From Mesorhizobium sp. NBSH29 (GTDB taxonomy: Bacteria > Pseudomonadota > Alphaproteobacteria > Rhizobiales > Rhizobiaceae), in the NCBI RefSeq assembly GCF_015500055.1, contig NZ_CP045492.1, positions 568,501-632,500 of the forward strand: DNA of 64,000 nucleotides. The letters run 5' to 3'. This document shows positions 37,281-46,198 of the stretch, one piece after another. The position numbers and the translations under genes are program-made. Each line of letters opens with the position of its first letter. The stretch's first letter is position 1. The notes beneath the pieces are model-generated. The model did not search any database and was not told the DNA's origin. It worked only from the letters and a program-made list of their open reading frames with translations.

Positions 37281-37670
37281 ATGAGCATTATAAGATATGG
37301 CACTGGTGGCAAAGGCGCAGGCGGGCAACCGCTTCCCTTCGCACGCGCGGTTGCAGCTGACGGCTGGCTGTTCGTGTCCGGACAGGTGGGGATGGAGAAC
37401 GGCGAGGTCATATCCGGCGGATTGATTCCCGAGATCCACAAGACCATCCAGAACGTGATCGCCATTCTTGAGGAAGCGGGCTACGGCCTCGAGCATGTCG
37501 TACGTTGCGGCGTCTGGCTCGACGACCCACGCGACTTCTGGACGTTTAACAAGATTTACGCTGAGTACTTCGGCGCCGCCCCCCCGGCCCGCGCGTGTGT
37601 CCAGTCGCATATGATGATCGACTGTAAAGTTGAGATCGATTGCGTGGCCTATAAGCGCGCCGAGGGATGA
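37281..37670 (+). CDS. RidA family (YjgF/YER057c) protein
   Basis: A 129-residue trimeric protein. The key arginine that binds the imine/enamine substrate is Arg104 in PPARACVQ, followed by the VEIDCVAYKR strand. Archetypal RidA hydrolyses reactive 2-iminoacids made by PLP-dependent deaminases. Its place as the last gene of an amino acid importer operon suggests that the imported compound is broken down through such an intermediate, although no dehydratase or oxidase is adjacent. It may be a Rid2-7 subgroup member with a specialised role. Confidence 0.88.
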   Translation: MSIIRYGTGGKGAGGQPLPFARAVAADGWLFVSGQVGMENGEVISGGLIPEIHKTIQNVIAILEEAGYGLEHVVRCGVWLDDPRDFWTFNKIYAEYFGAAPPARACVQSHMMIDCKVEIDCVAYKRAEG

Positions 37671-37683
37671 TGCCGTTTTGGCA

Positions 37684-37698
37684 GGTGTAATATTCACC
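37684..37698. promoter_or_regulatory. Candidate IclR autoregulatory site
   Basis: GGTG-TAATATT-CACC inverted repeat 22-36 bp before the IclR start, sharing 11 of 14 bases with the site upstream of the importer operon. Confidence 0.45.
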
Positions 37699-37719
37699 CC
37701 TGCTGTGTAGGGTGGACCA

Positions 37720-38490
37720 ATGCTCACTAAGAATACAGAAAAGGGAAGTCGCGCGCGTGGTCTTGATCGCGCTGTCGACATTCTTGAGTTCCTCAGGTTG
37801 TCGCTCCGACCGGCCAACCCCAACGAAATAGCCGTGGCGATCGGTGCTCCTCGTTCGACCGTTTATGAGTTGGTCAGCATACTGCTGGAAAACGGCTTGC
37901 TCGAACGGGCCACAGCAGGCGAGGTTTACCTTGGGCGCCGACTCTACTTTCTCGGCAACGCCTATGCCGAGCATTTCGACATCGGAAGCGAAGCTAAAAA
38001 GCTGCTCAACGCGCTGGCCACCGAAACGCGTGAGACTGCACAGCTGTGTATGCTCGATGGCAATAAATATACGGTTGCGCAAATGGTTGAAGGCGCGAGA
38101 CCGTTTCGTATCTCCTCAAACATCAGGGAACGACTGCCAATTCCGTGGACCGCCTCTGGCCGCCTGCTTGTGGAGCACATGAGCAATGATGAAATCATCG
38201 ACTTCATACCGGCCGATGACTTCATCATGCCCGACGGAACGCTTCTGGATACCACGACGTTTCTGAACCAGGTGCATGCAAGCGCGAAAAGTGGCTACTT
38301 TTCCCAGCCAAGCGTCACCGATACCTTCACCCATTGTTTCGCAGCGCCGGTGCGGCGACCCGATGGACGCTGCTTTGCGACGCTCTGCCTCGTTGCACCC
38401 GAAGGGGACGGGGTCAAAAACCACGCGGCCTACGTTTCTGCCTTGGTCAGCGCTGCAGCAACGCTTTCGCGGCATGCCGATATACTCTAG
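37720..38490 (+). CDS. IclR family transcriptional regulator
   Basis: A 256-residue regulator with an N-terminal winged HTH (about residues 14-75: LDRAVDILEFLRLS, RSTVYELVSILLENGLLER) and a C-terminal GAF-like effector domain (RLPIPWTASGRLLVEHM, then the FAAPVRRPDGRCFATLCLV strand pair). AGGG lies 8 bases before the ATG. It is 49 bp downstream of ridA in the same direction and probably controls the importer operon; the effector is likely the imported compound or a metabolite. Confidence 0.9.
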   Translation: MLTKNTEKGSRARGLDRAVDILEFLRLSLRPANPNEIAVAIGAPRSTVYELVSILLENGLLERATAGEVYLGRRLYFLGNAYAEHFDIGSEAKKLLNALATETRETAQLCMLDGNKYTVAQMVEGARPFRISSNIRERLPIPWTASGRLLVEHMSNDEIIDFIPADDFIMPDGTLLDTTTFLNQVHASAKSGYFSQPSVTDTFTHCFAAPVRRPDGRCFATLCLVAPEGDGVKNHAAYVSALVSAAATLSRHADIL

Positions 38491-38708
38491 CGCCACTTTC
38501 ACAAAGGTTTGACACCGTGCCGCGATCTGGGCCGATTGGGCCTTCCTATCGCGCCGGTCAGAGCCCTGATTGATATGGCTAGGTTCGAGATACTTGGCTC
38601 GACTTACGAACGCTCACTCTCCAGCTATGTTTTTCGCGAAGGAAAAACGATCGAAATGACATCGGAGCTTTGAAGTGCCTCAGTGAGATTTCAAGACAAG
38701 TCGCCTGA

Positions 38709-40508
38709 CTACTCGGCTGCGCCGCGAAACGCTTCAGCACCGGAATGAAATTGCAGCTTGGCGAGGCGCGCGTAGGTGCCACCCTTTTTGACGAGGCTCG
38801 CATGCGTGCCTTCCTCGACAATGCGGCCATCGTCCAGCACCAGTATCCGGTCAGCCTTAAGCACCGTCGCAAGCCTGTGGGCGATGACGATGGTAGTGCG
38901 CGCGCCCATCAGCCGTTCGAGCGCCTTTTGCACCAGTGTCTCGCTTTCGGCGTCGAGCGCGGAAGTCGCCTCATCCAGAAGCAGCAGTGGCGCATTGCGC
39001 AGGATAGCCCGCGCAATGGCAACGCGCTGGCGCTGGCCGCCGGAGAGGGTAACCCCCTTCTCGCCGACCTGAGTGGCGTAGCCGTCGCTCAGTCGCAGAA
39101 TGAACTCGTCGGCGAGCGCGTCCCTCGCCGCCGTCTCGATCTCGGCCTGCGTCGCGCCCGGACGACCGAAGCCGATATTTTCGGCAGCGGTGGCGGCAAA
39201 GATGGTGACATCCTGCGGCACGATCGCGATCCGTCCGCGCACCGCTTCCGGGTCGGCTTTTCGAATATCCACGCCATCGAGCATGACCTTGCCCGACTCT
39301 GGATCGTAGTAGCGCAGAAGAAGCGAGAAGATCGTGCTCTTGCCGGCACCCGAGGGTCCGACGATGGCAACCGTTTCGCCCGGATTGACTGAAAAACTCA
39401 GCCCCTCGACCGCCGCCCGGTCCGGCCTGACTGGATAGGAGAATGAGACGTTTTCAAACGCGACCGCACCGCGGGCGGGCTCGGGCAGCGCAACGGGATG
39501 GACCGGAGCGGCAATCGCCGGTTCCTCCTGCAGCAATTCACTCAGCCGCTCGGCGGCACCCGCCGCCTGGCTAAGCTCACCCCAAACCTCGGACAGCGCG
39601 CCGAGCGCCCCGGCCGCAAACACCGAATAGAGCAGGAACTGGCCCAGTGTTCCCGGCGACAGCGTACCAGCCAGCACATCCCGCGACCCGAACCAGAGCA
39701 CCGCCACGACTGAGGAAAAAATGGTGAAGATTGCAAAGAAAGTAAGAAAGGACCGAGCGAAAACCGACTGGCGCGCCGCCTCAAAGGCATCGTCAACAGC
39801 AGCGCCAAAGCGGGCAGTCACCATCTTTTCGTTGGTAAAGGCCTGTAGCGTGCGCACCGAACCGATCTGCTCGCTGGCATAGGCAGCTGCTTGCGCTAGA
39901 GTATCCTGCGCGGCCCGCGAGCGCTTGCGCACCGAGCGCCCGAAAGCCACCAGTGGCAGGATGATGACCGGAATGGCAGCAATCACCAGACCTGACAGTT
40001 TAGGGCTGGTCACCACCATCATGCCAACGGCGCCAAACCCCAGAATGATATTGCGCAGCGCCACCGAGGCCGTTGCGCCAACGGCTGACTTGATCTGCGT
40101 CGCATCCGCAGTCAGTCGCGACACGATCTCGCCCGACTGCGATCGGTCAAAAAAGGCCGGCGACAATCGGGTCACATGGGCAAACACATCGCGGCGCAGA
40201 TCCGCCACCACGCGTTCGCCCAGCGTAATGACAAAATAATAGCGACCAGCAGACGCGACCGCCAACACTGCGGCCATCACCACGAGCATGGCAAAATATT
40301 GCGCTATGAAATGGCTGTCCGAGCCACTGAAGCCGTGATCGATCATCCGCCGCACGGCCAATGGCAGCGTCAGCGTCGTGGCCGCCGCAAGGCTGAGAAA
40401 GAAGATTGCAAAGGCGACCATGCGCTTGTAGCGCAGCACATAGGGCACGAGCCGTTGCAGCGGTCGGAGCGAGCGCTGGCCAGTGTCCGGCCGGTTGGCA
40501 TCTGCCAT
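38709..40508 (-). CDS. ABC transporter fused permease/ATPase (exporter, MsbA/BmrA-like)
   Basis: A 599-residue half-transporter with an N-terminal six-helix membrane domain (about 25-320) and a C-terminal ATPase domain. Walker A GPSGAGKST, Q-loop VPQDVTIF, signature [14 protein letters not shown], Walker B LLLLDEATSALD and switch VIAHRLATV are intact. It probably works as a homodimer. Lipid or drug export is the family role; the substrate is not deducible. It is divergent from rpmE. Confidence 0.92.
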   Translation of the reverse strand: MADANRPDTGQRSLRPLQRLVPYVLRYKRMVAFAIFFLSLAAATTLTLPLAVRRMIDHGFSGSDSHFIAQYFAMLVVMAAVLAVASAGRYYFVITLGERVVADLRRDVFAHVTRLSPAFFDRSQSGEIVSRLTADATQIKSAVGATASVALRNIILGFGAVGMMVVTSPKLSGLVIAAIPVIILPLVAFGRSVRKRSRAAQDTLAQAAAYASEQIGSVRTLQAFTNEKMVTARFGAAVDDAFEAARQSVFARSFLTFFAIFTIFSSVVAVLWFGSRDVLAGTLSPGTLGQFLLYSVFAAGALGALSEVWGELSQAAGAAERLSELLQEEPAIAAPVHPVALPEPARGAVAFENVSFSYPVRPDRAAVEGLSFSVNPGETVAIVGPSGAGKSTIFSLLLRYYDPESGKVMLDGVDIRKADPEAVRGRIAIVPQDVTIFAATAAENIGFGRPGATQAEIETAARDALADEFILRLSDGYATQVGEKGVTLSGGQRQRVAIARAILRNAPLLLLDEATSALDAESETLVQKALERLMGARTTIVIAHRLATVLKADRILVLDDGRIVEEGTHASLVKKGGTYARLAKLQFHSGAEAFRGAAE

Positions 40509-40552
40509 GGGGGCTTCCCTGCTTGCCGCGCTGGCGAAATGTGCTGGCGGCC

Positions 40553-40581
40553 TTGTGCTTCATTTGCGGCTGCTGTATAGG
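40553..40581 (+). promoter_or_regulatory. Candidate rpmE promoter
   Basis: TTGTGC and TATAGG separated by 17 bp. It predicts a start near 40588 and a leader of about 110 bases before the rpmE ATG. Confidence 0.5.
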
Positions 40582-40595
40582 CCAGCCGACCGATT

Positions 40596-40629
40596 TTGAA
40601 GCCGTATCTCCCTCGAGGCACGGCTTCAA
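40596..40629 (+). promoter_or_regulatory. Hairpin in the rpmE leader (possible attenuator)
   Basis: A perfect 10-bp inverted repeat, TTGAAGCCGT (40596-40605) and ACGGCTTCAA (40620-40629), with a 14-base loop, followed by GTTTT. It lies within the predicted leader, 71 bp before the rpmE start, and looks like an intrinsic terminator or protein-binding leader. Confidence 0.55.
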
Positions 40630-40699
40630 GTTTTGAGAGTGGGTGACATCGCCGCAGGCGCAAGCCCGGCAGCCATCCAACAGTTTCAGGACCAGACCG

Positions 40700-40924
40700 A
40701 TGAAAACCGATATCCATCCAGATTACCATACCATCAAGGTCGTCATGACCAATGGTACCGAATATGAGACCCGCTCCACCTGGGGCAAAGAAGGCGACAC
40801 GATGAACCTCGACATCGATCCTTCCACGCATCCAGCCTGGACCGGCGGTCATCAGAACCTGCTCGACCGTGGCGGCCGTCTCTCCAAGTTCAAGAAGCGC
40901 TACGAAGGCCTCACCCTCGGCTGA
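40700..40924 (+). CDS. rpmE: 50S ribosomal protein L31
   Basis: A 74-residue ribosomal protein with the L31 core [22 protein letters not shown]. The N-terminal half lacks the four cysteines of zinc-binding L31, so it is the zinc-independent (C-minus) form, normal for many alphaproteobacteria. The start at 40700 gives the expected N-terminus [12 protein letters not shown]. It ends in a strong bidirectional terminator. Confidence 0.96.
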   Translation: MKTDIHPDYHTIKVVMTNGTEYETRSTWGKEGDTMNLDIDPSTHPAWTGGHQNLLDRGGRLSKFKKRYEGLTLG

Positions 40925-40945
40925 GCCTCTGATCTAATGCAGTGT

Positions 40946-40976
40946 AAAAAAACCCGCCGATCTGGCGGGTTTTTTT
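40946..40976. terminator. Bidirectional intrinsic terminator
   Basis: Stem AAAACCCGCC/GGCGGGTTTT extended by A/T runs, with a 6-base loop. It lies between the convergent rpmE and SelW-like genes and has a T-run in both directions. Confidence 0.9.
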
Positions 40977-40990
40977 ATCTCCCGGGTACG

Positions 40991-41293
40991 TTATGTCGAC
41001 TTGCGATCCGAGTGTCCCAGATCCCGCGCCGGTGCAATCACGTCGCGCACCAGCTGCTTGAGCTGCGCGGCATCTGGAAATCCGCCGTCGCGCTTGCGGT
41101 CCCAGATCAGAATGTCGTTGCAGGTGATAGAAAACAGCCCGCCCGAGGCATCGGGGATCAGCGTCACCGCGCCCAGTTCGGGACCAAAAGTCGAAAGCAG
41201 CTCCTGCGCCATCCAGCCGGCGCGCAAAAGCCACATGCATTTGGTGCAGTAGGTGATCCGGATGACCGGCAGGCCCTCCGAACCCGCACTCAT
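40991..41293 (-). CDS. SelT/SelW/SelH (Rdx) family thioredoxin-like protein
   Basis: A 100-residue redox protein with the CxxC motif TYCTKCMW (Cys16, Cys19), where cysteine replaces the selenocysteine of vertebrate SelW. The core [25 protein letters not shown] is typical. It overlaps the yebC stop by ATGA, so it is translationally coupled to yebC. Confidence 0.9.
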   Translation of the reverse strand: MSAGSEGLPVIRITYCTKCMWLLRAGWMAQELLSTFGPELGAVTLIPDASGGLFSITCNDILIWDRKRDGGFPDAAQLKQLVRDVIAPARDLGHSDRKST

Positions 41294-42039
41294 GCGGCGC
41301 TGAGCTTTGCCATGGTCTCGTCGTCGACCTCGAAATTGGCGTAGACGCTCTGCACATCGTCGTCATCTTCAAGCGTGGCGACCAGCTTCATCAGCGATTG
41401 CGCGCGCTCCTCGTCAACTGGAATGTTGTTCTGCGGCTGCCAGATGATCTTGACGGACAAAGCTTCACCAAGCGCTGCCTCCAGAGCCTTGGAAACATCG
41501 CCAAGTCCTTCGAAGGAACAAATGATCGTGTGGCCTTCGTCGTCCGACTGGACATCGTCGGCACCAGCTTCAATCGCCGCTTCCATCACGGCATCGGCGG
41601 TGCCAGCGCTGGCTGGATAGGAAATTTCGCCCACCCGATCCCACATAAACGAAACCGATCCGGTTTCACCCATCGCGCCACCAGCCTTGGTAAAGGCCGC
41701 CCGAACATTCGAGGCTGAGCGATTACGGTTGTCGGTGAGCGCTTCCACGATGAGCGCGACGCCGCCCGGGCCATAGCCCTCATAGCGCACTTCCTCATAG
41801 TTCTCGGCATCACCCATCGAGGCCTTGGAGATCGCGCGCGCGATGTTGTCCTTCGGCATCGAGACCGCCTTGGCGTTCTGCACAGCCAGCCTGAGACGCG
41901 GGTTCATACCCGGGTCAGGCGCTCCTGATTTGGCAGCAACGGTGATTTCGCGCGCAAGCTTGGAAAACATCTTGGAGCGAACGGCATCCTGCCGTCCCTT
42001 GCGGTGCATGATGTTCTTGAATTGTGAATGGCCGGCCAT
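41290..42039 (-). CDS. yebC: YebC/PmpR family protein
   Basis: A 249-residue protein of the TACO1/YebC family, long annotated as a transcription regulator and now linked to translation of difficult peptides such as polyproline. [19 protein letters not shown] and [22 protein letters not shown] are family signatures. In many Rhizobiales it is adjacent to ruvC; here it is about 20 kb from ruvCAB and paired with the SelW-like gene. Confidence 0.96.
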   Translation of the reverse strand: MAGHSQFKNIMHRKGRQDAVRSKMFSKLAREITVAAKSGAPDPGMNPRLRLAVQNAKAVSMPKDNIARAISKASMGDAENYEEVRYEGYGPGGVALIVEALTDNRNRSASNVRAAFTKAGGAMGETGSVSFMWDRVGEISYPASAGTADAVMEAAIEAGADDVQSDDEGHTIICSFEGLGDVSKALEAALGEALSVKIIWQPQNNIPVDEERAQSLMKLVATLEDDDDVQSVYANFEVDDETMAKLSAA

Positions 42040-42125
42040 AACGCCCCTGTAACCTGAAATCGGACTGCGGGAATGGCGGGCTATATAAATAAATCGCCGG
42101 CAAAGGTCCAGCCGGATGCTGGAAC

Positions 42126-42159
42126 AAGGGACGCGCGCTGCCTCCGGCGCACGTCCCTT
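42126..42159 (-). terminator. Possible terminator/hairpin after the TerC gene
   Basis: AAGGGACG/CGTCCCTT stem with an internal 18-base GC-rich loop just beyond the TerC-family stop. There is no T-run, so termination is uncertain. Confidence 0.35.
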
Positions 42160-42166
42160 GGTTCAA

Positions 42167-42910
42167 TCACTTGCGCTTGCGCGCCAGCATGTTGAGCCCC
42201 TCGACCAGCGCTGAGAAGCCCATGGCTGCATAAATATAGCCTTTGGGCACATGGTAGCCCATGCCTTCGGCAATCAGCGTCATGCCGATCATCAACAGGA
42301 AGCCAAGCGCCAGCATCACGATGGTGGGATTGCGTTCGATGAAATTTGCGAGCGGCGTGGCGGCCAGGAGCATCACCGAGACAGCAACGATCACCGCGAT
42401 ATACATGATGGCGATTTCATCGGTCATGCCGACAGCCGTGACGATGGAATCGATCGAGAACACCAGATCAAGTAACAAGATCTGGAAGATCGCTGCTCCC
42501 AGAGACATCGAAATCGTGCGCCCGACCATCGTGTCCTTGTGATCGTCGGGATCGACCGTGTGGTGGATTTCTTTGGTCGCCTTCCACACCAGAAACAGTC
42601 CGCCCGAGATCAGGATCAGGTCTCGCCAGGAGAACGGGTGATCAAACAGCGTGAACACCGGAGCGGTGAGCCCGACGATGATGGATATCGTCGCCAGCAG
42701 AAGAAGTCGCATGATTAAGGCCGCGCCGATGCCAAGCCGCCGTGCGGGCACCTGCTGTTCTTTTGGCAACTTGTTGGTGAGGATGGAGATGAAAATCAGA
42801 TTGTCGATACCGAGGACTACTTCAAGCGCGATCAGCGTCAACAGCGCCACCCAGGCGGTGGGATCGCTGGTAAAAGCGAAATAGGGCGCGAAAAACTCGA
42901 TGATCGGCAT
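42167..42910 (-). CDS. TerC family integral membrane protein
   Basis: A 247-residue inner membrane protein with seven hydrophobic segments. The two signature motifs with buried acids are visible: [17 protein letters not shown] in the second segment and [18 protein letters not shown] in the later half. TerC/Alx relatives act in metal (often manganese) export. No tellurite genes are near, so a manganese or metal-homeostasis role is more likely than tellurite resistance. Confidence 0.88.
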   Translation of the reverse strand: MPIIEFFAPYFAFTSDPTAWVALLTLIALEVVLGIDNLIFISILTNKLPKEQQVPARRLGIGAALIMRLLLLATISIIVGLTAPVFTLFDHPFSWRDLILISGGLFLVWKATKEIHHTVDPDDHKDTMVGRTISMSLGAAIFQILLLDLVFSIDSIVTAVGMTDEIAIMYIAVIVAVSVMLLAATPLANFIERNPTIVMLALGFLLMIGMTLIAEGMGYHVPKGYIYAAMGFSALVEGLNMLARKRK

Positions 42911-43036
42911 ATGGTATCCCCTCGATTACTCTGTCAGCGGTCCGCTGCATGATCCGCCGGCAGATAGGTCATGCCTGGCCACCCTTCAATATGACTCAAG
43001 GGCACGGTGCCATGATGCGGCTGTTATTCCTACATC

Positions 43037-43861
43037 CTATGACCAGAACGCCGGCATTGTTTCCTCGAGACGGGGCCCCAGCCTGAGCGGCGCGATGCGC
43101 TCGGCCAGACCGGTGGCATCCGAAATATCCACACCGACACCGCAGATTGTCGCGGGACCGGTCGCGGCCTCAAACCGCCCCTTGGCCACTTTCGACATGA
43201 ACCGGTTGAGCGGCTCTTCCTTGTCCATTCCGAGCGATGAATCATAATCACCACACATGCCGGCATCGGTCATGTAGGCAGTGCCGCCATTGAGGATCTG
43301 GTGATCTGCAGTCGGCTGGTGCGTATGAGTCCCCACCACGAGGCTGGCGCGACCGTCGACAAAATGTGCAAAGCACATTTTCTCCGAGGTGGCCTCGGCG
43401 TGAAAATCGATCACCACCGCATCCGCCTGCTCACCCAGCGGACAAGCGGCCAGTTCGCGCTCGCCGGCCTGGAACGGATCATCAAGCTCGGGATGCATGA
43501 ATATCCGGCCCATAATGTTGGACACCATCACACGTGCGCCATTGCGGGCAATGTAAACGCCCGAGCCGCGACCCGGCGTGCCCTTGGGAAAATTGGAAGG
43601 CCGCAAGAACCGGTCCTCGCGCGGCGCAAAGTTCAGTGCCTCGCGCTGGTCCCAGACATGGTTGCCGGTGGTGACAACATCAGCGCCGGCTGCAATCGTG
43701 TCATGAAAAATGTCTTCGGTGATGCCAAAGCCGCCAGCCGCGTTCTCGCCATTGACGATGACGAAATCCAGCTTGAAGTCCGAGATCAGACCGGGAAGCC
43801 TTTCCCACACTGCAGTTCTGCCGGTTCGCCCGACCATATCGCCCAGAAAAAGAAGTCTCAT
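43037..43861 (-). CDS. YmdB family metallophosphoesterase (TIGR00282)
   Basis: A 274-residue calcineurin-like phosphodiesterase. Metal ligands are visible in LFLGDMVGRTGR (Asp8), VNGENAAGG (Glu/Asn), TTGNHVWDQ (His) and VGTHTHQPTAD (His-x-His). Bacillus YmdB has 2',3'-cyclic-nucleotide phosphodiesterase activity. It lies 66 bp after the 5-formyl-THF cyclo-ligase gene on the same strand. Confidence 0.92.
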   Translation of the reverse strand: MRLLFLGDMVGRTGRTAVWERLPGLISDFKLDFVIVNGENAAGGFGITEDIFHDTIAAGADVVTTGNHVWDQREALNFAPREDRFLRPSNFPKGTPGRGSGVYIARNGARVMVSNIMGRIFMHPELDDPFQAGERELAACPLGEQADAVVIDFHAEATSEKMCFAHFVDGRASLVVGTHTHQPTADHQILNGGTAYMTDAGMCGDYDSSLGMDKEEPLNRFMSKVAKGRFEAATGPATICGVGVDISDATGLAERIAPLRLGPRLEETMPAFWS

Positions 43862-43927
43862 GGATGTCCCATACGTTTGAAACCTAGTCTTTTCAGCCTT
43901 CCGGGAAATCCGTCAAGCCTCGCCGGA

Positions 43928-44509
43928 TTAAACGCTGAACCGGTGCAACCCGGATTCGGTCAGAATTTCGCTGAGAACGATGTCGTGCGGCTCGTCGGGA
44001 ACAGCCTCAACCTGCTGGCAGTCGAACGCGACGCCGATCAGCCTTGGCGACCTGCCCGCCTCGATCAGCTTTGCAATCGCCCGATCATAAAAGCCGGCAC
44101 CGTAGCCTATCCGATGCCCCCGGCTGTCAAAAGCGGCGAGCGGCACCAGCATGATCTCGGGATCAATCACCGCAGCGTCTGCCCCTGGTCCAGCGGTGCC
44201 GAACCCCATCTCCACCAGCGCAGCCCCCCGCACCAGCTCGCGAAAAGTGATCGTTGTCTTGTCGAGAATGGCCGGCAGGCAGAGCCGCGCTCCCTTTTCG
44301 CGCAGTGCAAACATTAAGGGCCGCACATCGACTTCGGTGCGAATGGGCCAGAACCCTGAAACGACGGTGCCCGGCACGAACTCAACATGTTCGGCGGCAC
44401 GCTCCGCCATTTCAAGCGCAGCCTCGACCCGCCAGAACGGATCAAGTCCGTCGCGACGTGCAAGCGCTTCCTTGCGCAAAATCTGTTTGAGTGGACGGCG
44501 ATCAGTCAT
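43928..44509 (-). CDS. 5-formyltetrahydrofolate cyclo-ligase
   Basis: A 193-residue enzyme that converts 5-formyl-THF to 5,10-methenyl-THF with ATP. The N-terminal KQILRKEALARRDGL and C-terminal ATP/folate site VPLAAFDSRGHRIGYGAGFYDRA are characteristic. In many bacteria this gene (ygfA/fau) lies just downstream of the 6S RNA gene, which fits the candidate RNA immediately upstream here. Confidence 0.95.
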   Translation of the reverse strand: MTDRRPLKQILRKEALARRDGLDPFWRVEAALEMAERAAEHVEFVPGTVVSGFWPIRTEVDVRPLMFALREKGARLCLPAILDKTTITFRELVRGAALVEMGFGTAGPGADAAVIDPEIMLVPLAAFDSRGHRIGYGAGFYDRAIAKLIEAGRSPRLIGVAFDCQQVEAVPDEPHDIVLSEILTESGLHRFSV

Positions 44510-44569
44510 GCCACTTTATGCGGCGTGTGCGGCCAAAACGCCAGTTGGCCAATCCAGCAGACAACAGTC

Positions 44570-44731
44570 AAAAGTGCGATCCACCCAACCGGTGAAGAAA
44601 ACGATCCCGGGAACCTACAAAGTAGGTGGGCGCCATATAGAAAAACCCACGAGTCTTTCCAGGGACAGCTCCCTAGGGATCAATAAGGCCCCGGGGAATT
44701 TGAATCTCCTGCCGGGAAGCGCAGACCGCAT
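44570..44731 (-). ncRNA. ssrS: Candidate 6S RNA
   Basis: The 264-bp gap upstream of the cyclo-ligase folds on the minus strand as expected for 6S RNA. The ends close with UGCGGUC (from 44730) and GAUCGCA (to 44575). An asymmetric open region follows, then a second arm begins with GAUCCC/GGGAUC and ends in hairpins including GUGGG/CCCAC and ACCUAC/GUAGGU. Length is about 160 bases and TATATT lies just upstream as a possible -10. Context and shape support it; I did not run a covariance model. Confidence 0.6.
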
Positions 44732-44773
44732 TTGCAATATAGGTCCGCGCTTGAGGCAGCGCCATATAATTCG

Positions 44774-45163
44774 TTACGCCGAGCGCGCAATTCTGCGCTG
44801 CCACAAAATAAGCAGCGGCACTGCGATAAGTTCCGCCGCTAGCCCGTAGATGTGCCCGGCTGAGGGCGCGCCTGCGAGCACCAGCGAAACCAGCCGCGCC
44901 GCACCGCCTGACACCGTTATCGCACCCAGCAGCCGAACGCGATTCGTCCTCGTTTCGATGTGCGGAACACAACTGTACCAGGCAACCCCCACCGCCAGGA
45001 AAACGCCTGACAGAAAGCGAAAGTGGCTGTCGAGATCGGCTGGCCAAGGCTGCGGCGTCTTCAGGAACGCTGGGCCCATCACTACTCCTGCAAGCCCGGC
45101 CATCACCGGAACTGCGGCCAGCACGGAGACAATCGCCTGCAGGGCGCGTTTTTCTTGCATCAT
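44774..45163 (-). CDS. DUF4345 family membrane protein
   Basis: A 129-residue protein with four hydrophobic segments (about 10-30, 47-67, 78-97, 103-122). Small four-helix proteins with this spacing and the motif HFRFLSGVFLAVGVAWYSCV are annotated DUF4345. Function unknown. It lies 43 bp upstream of the candidate 6S RNA on the same strand. Confidence 0.7.
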   Translation of the reverse strand: MMQEKRALQAIVSVLAAVPVMAGLAGVVMGPAFLKTPQPWPADLDSHFRFLSGVFLAVGVAWYSCVPHIETRTNRVRLLGAITVSGGAARLVSLVLAGAPSAGHIYGLAAELIAVPLLILWQRRIARSA

Positions 45164-45287
45164 TGATACGTCCTGTTTGTCCCCAAGCTACGGTTTGGAC
45201 ACGGAAACTGTTTCAGGTCTCCCGGCAAAAGCTTGCACCACCATCTTCCAATCCTTACGGTTTGAGCAACAACAGAGGAAGTCTTGC

Positions 45288-46127
45288 ATGCGTTTTGAAG
45301 GAACGGCGTCTTATGTCGCCGACAAGGATCTGATGGTGGCCGTCAATGCAGCAATCGCGTTGCAGCGGCCCCTGCTGGTGAAGGGCGAGCCCGGCACCGG
45401 CAAGACCGAACTGGCGCGGCAGGTAGCCTCGGCGCTGAATCTCGACCTCATGGAGTGGAATGTCAAATCCACCACCCGCGCGCAGCAGGGCTTGTACGAA
45501 TATGACGCCGTCTCACGTCTGCGCGATTCGCAACTGGGCGACGACCGTTTCAATGATATCAAAAACTACATCAAACCCGGCAAATTGTGGGAGGCCTTCA
45601 CCGCTGGCCGCAAGATCGTGCTGTTGATCGACGAGATCGATAAGGCCGATATCGAGTTTCCCAACGACCTTCTGCAGGAACTCGACCGGATGGAGTTCTA
45701 TGTCTACGAGACCGGCGAAACCATTCGTGCGGTTGAGCGGCCGATTGTCATCATCACCTCAAACAATGAGAAGGAGTTGCCCGACGCATTCCTGCGCCGC
45801 TGCTTTTTCCACTATATTCGCTTTCCTGAAATCGAGACGCTGCAGAAGATCGTTGATGTCCATTATCCCGGCATCAAACAAGACCTTGTGCGCGCCGCCC
45901 TCACCCAGTTCTACGAACTACGCGACATGCCGGGCCTGAAGAAAAAGCCTTCGACCTCCGAGGCGCTGGACTGGATTCGCCTTTTGGTCGCGGACGACAT
46001 CAAGCCGGAGGACCTGCGCGGCGATACAAAAAACGCTTTGCCCAGGCTCCACGGTGCGCTGTTAAAGAACGAGCAGGACGTTCACCTGTTCGAGAGGCTG
46101 GCCTTCATGGCGCGCCGTCAGGGATAG
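45288..46127 (+). CDS. MoxR-type AAA+ ATPase
   Basis: A 279-residue AAA+ chaperone-like ATPase. Walker A GEPGTGKT (residues 33-40), Walker B VLLIDEIDKAD, sensor ITSNNEKELPDAFLRRCFF. The start at 45288 has GAGGAA 8 bases upstream; the longer open frame is not coding. MoxR proteins work with VWA partners to insert metals or remodel complexes. The likely partner is the CoxE-like VWA gene at 47828, separated from it by a GNAT and a GH25 gene. Confidence 0.93.
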   Translation: MRFEGTASYVADKDLMVAVNAAIALQRPLLVKGEPGTGKTELARQVASALNLDLMEWNVKSTTRAQQGLYEYDAVSRLRDSQLGDDRFNDIKNYIKPGKLWEAFTAGRKIVLLIDEIDKADIEFPNDLLQELDRMEFYVYETGETIRAVERPIVIITSNNEKELPDAFLRRCFFHYIRFPEIETLQKIVDVHYPGIKQDLVRAALTQFYELRDMPGLKKKPSTSEALDWIRLLVADDIKPEDLRGDTKNALPRLHGALLKNEQDVHLFERLAFMARRQG

Positions 46128-46198
46128 TGGTTTAGCCGGGCTGGCCCTTGGCCCGGCCCCATAGCCCGGCAAAATGCTGGGAAAATGGGAGCAACTTG

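Noticed and set aside
38575-38673. 32-codon ORF opening MARFEILGS, like the start of a glutathione S-transferase
   Set aside because: The match is only about six residues, there is no good ribosome binding site and the rest does not follow the family. It could be a gene remnant but cannot be supported.
42126-42159. Hairpin after the TerC gene as a riboswitch (yybP-ykoY type)
   Set aside because: It lies downstream, not upstream, of the TerC-family gene and lacks the manganese riboswitch loop sequences.
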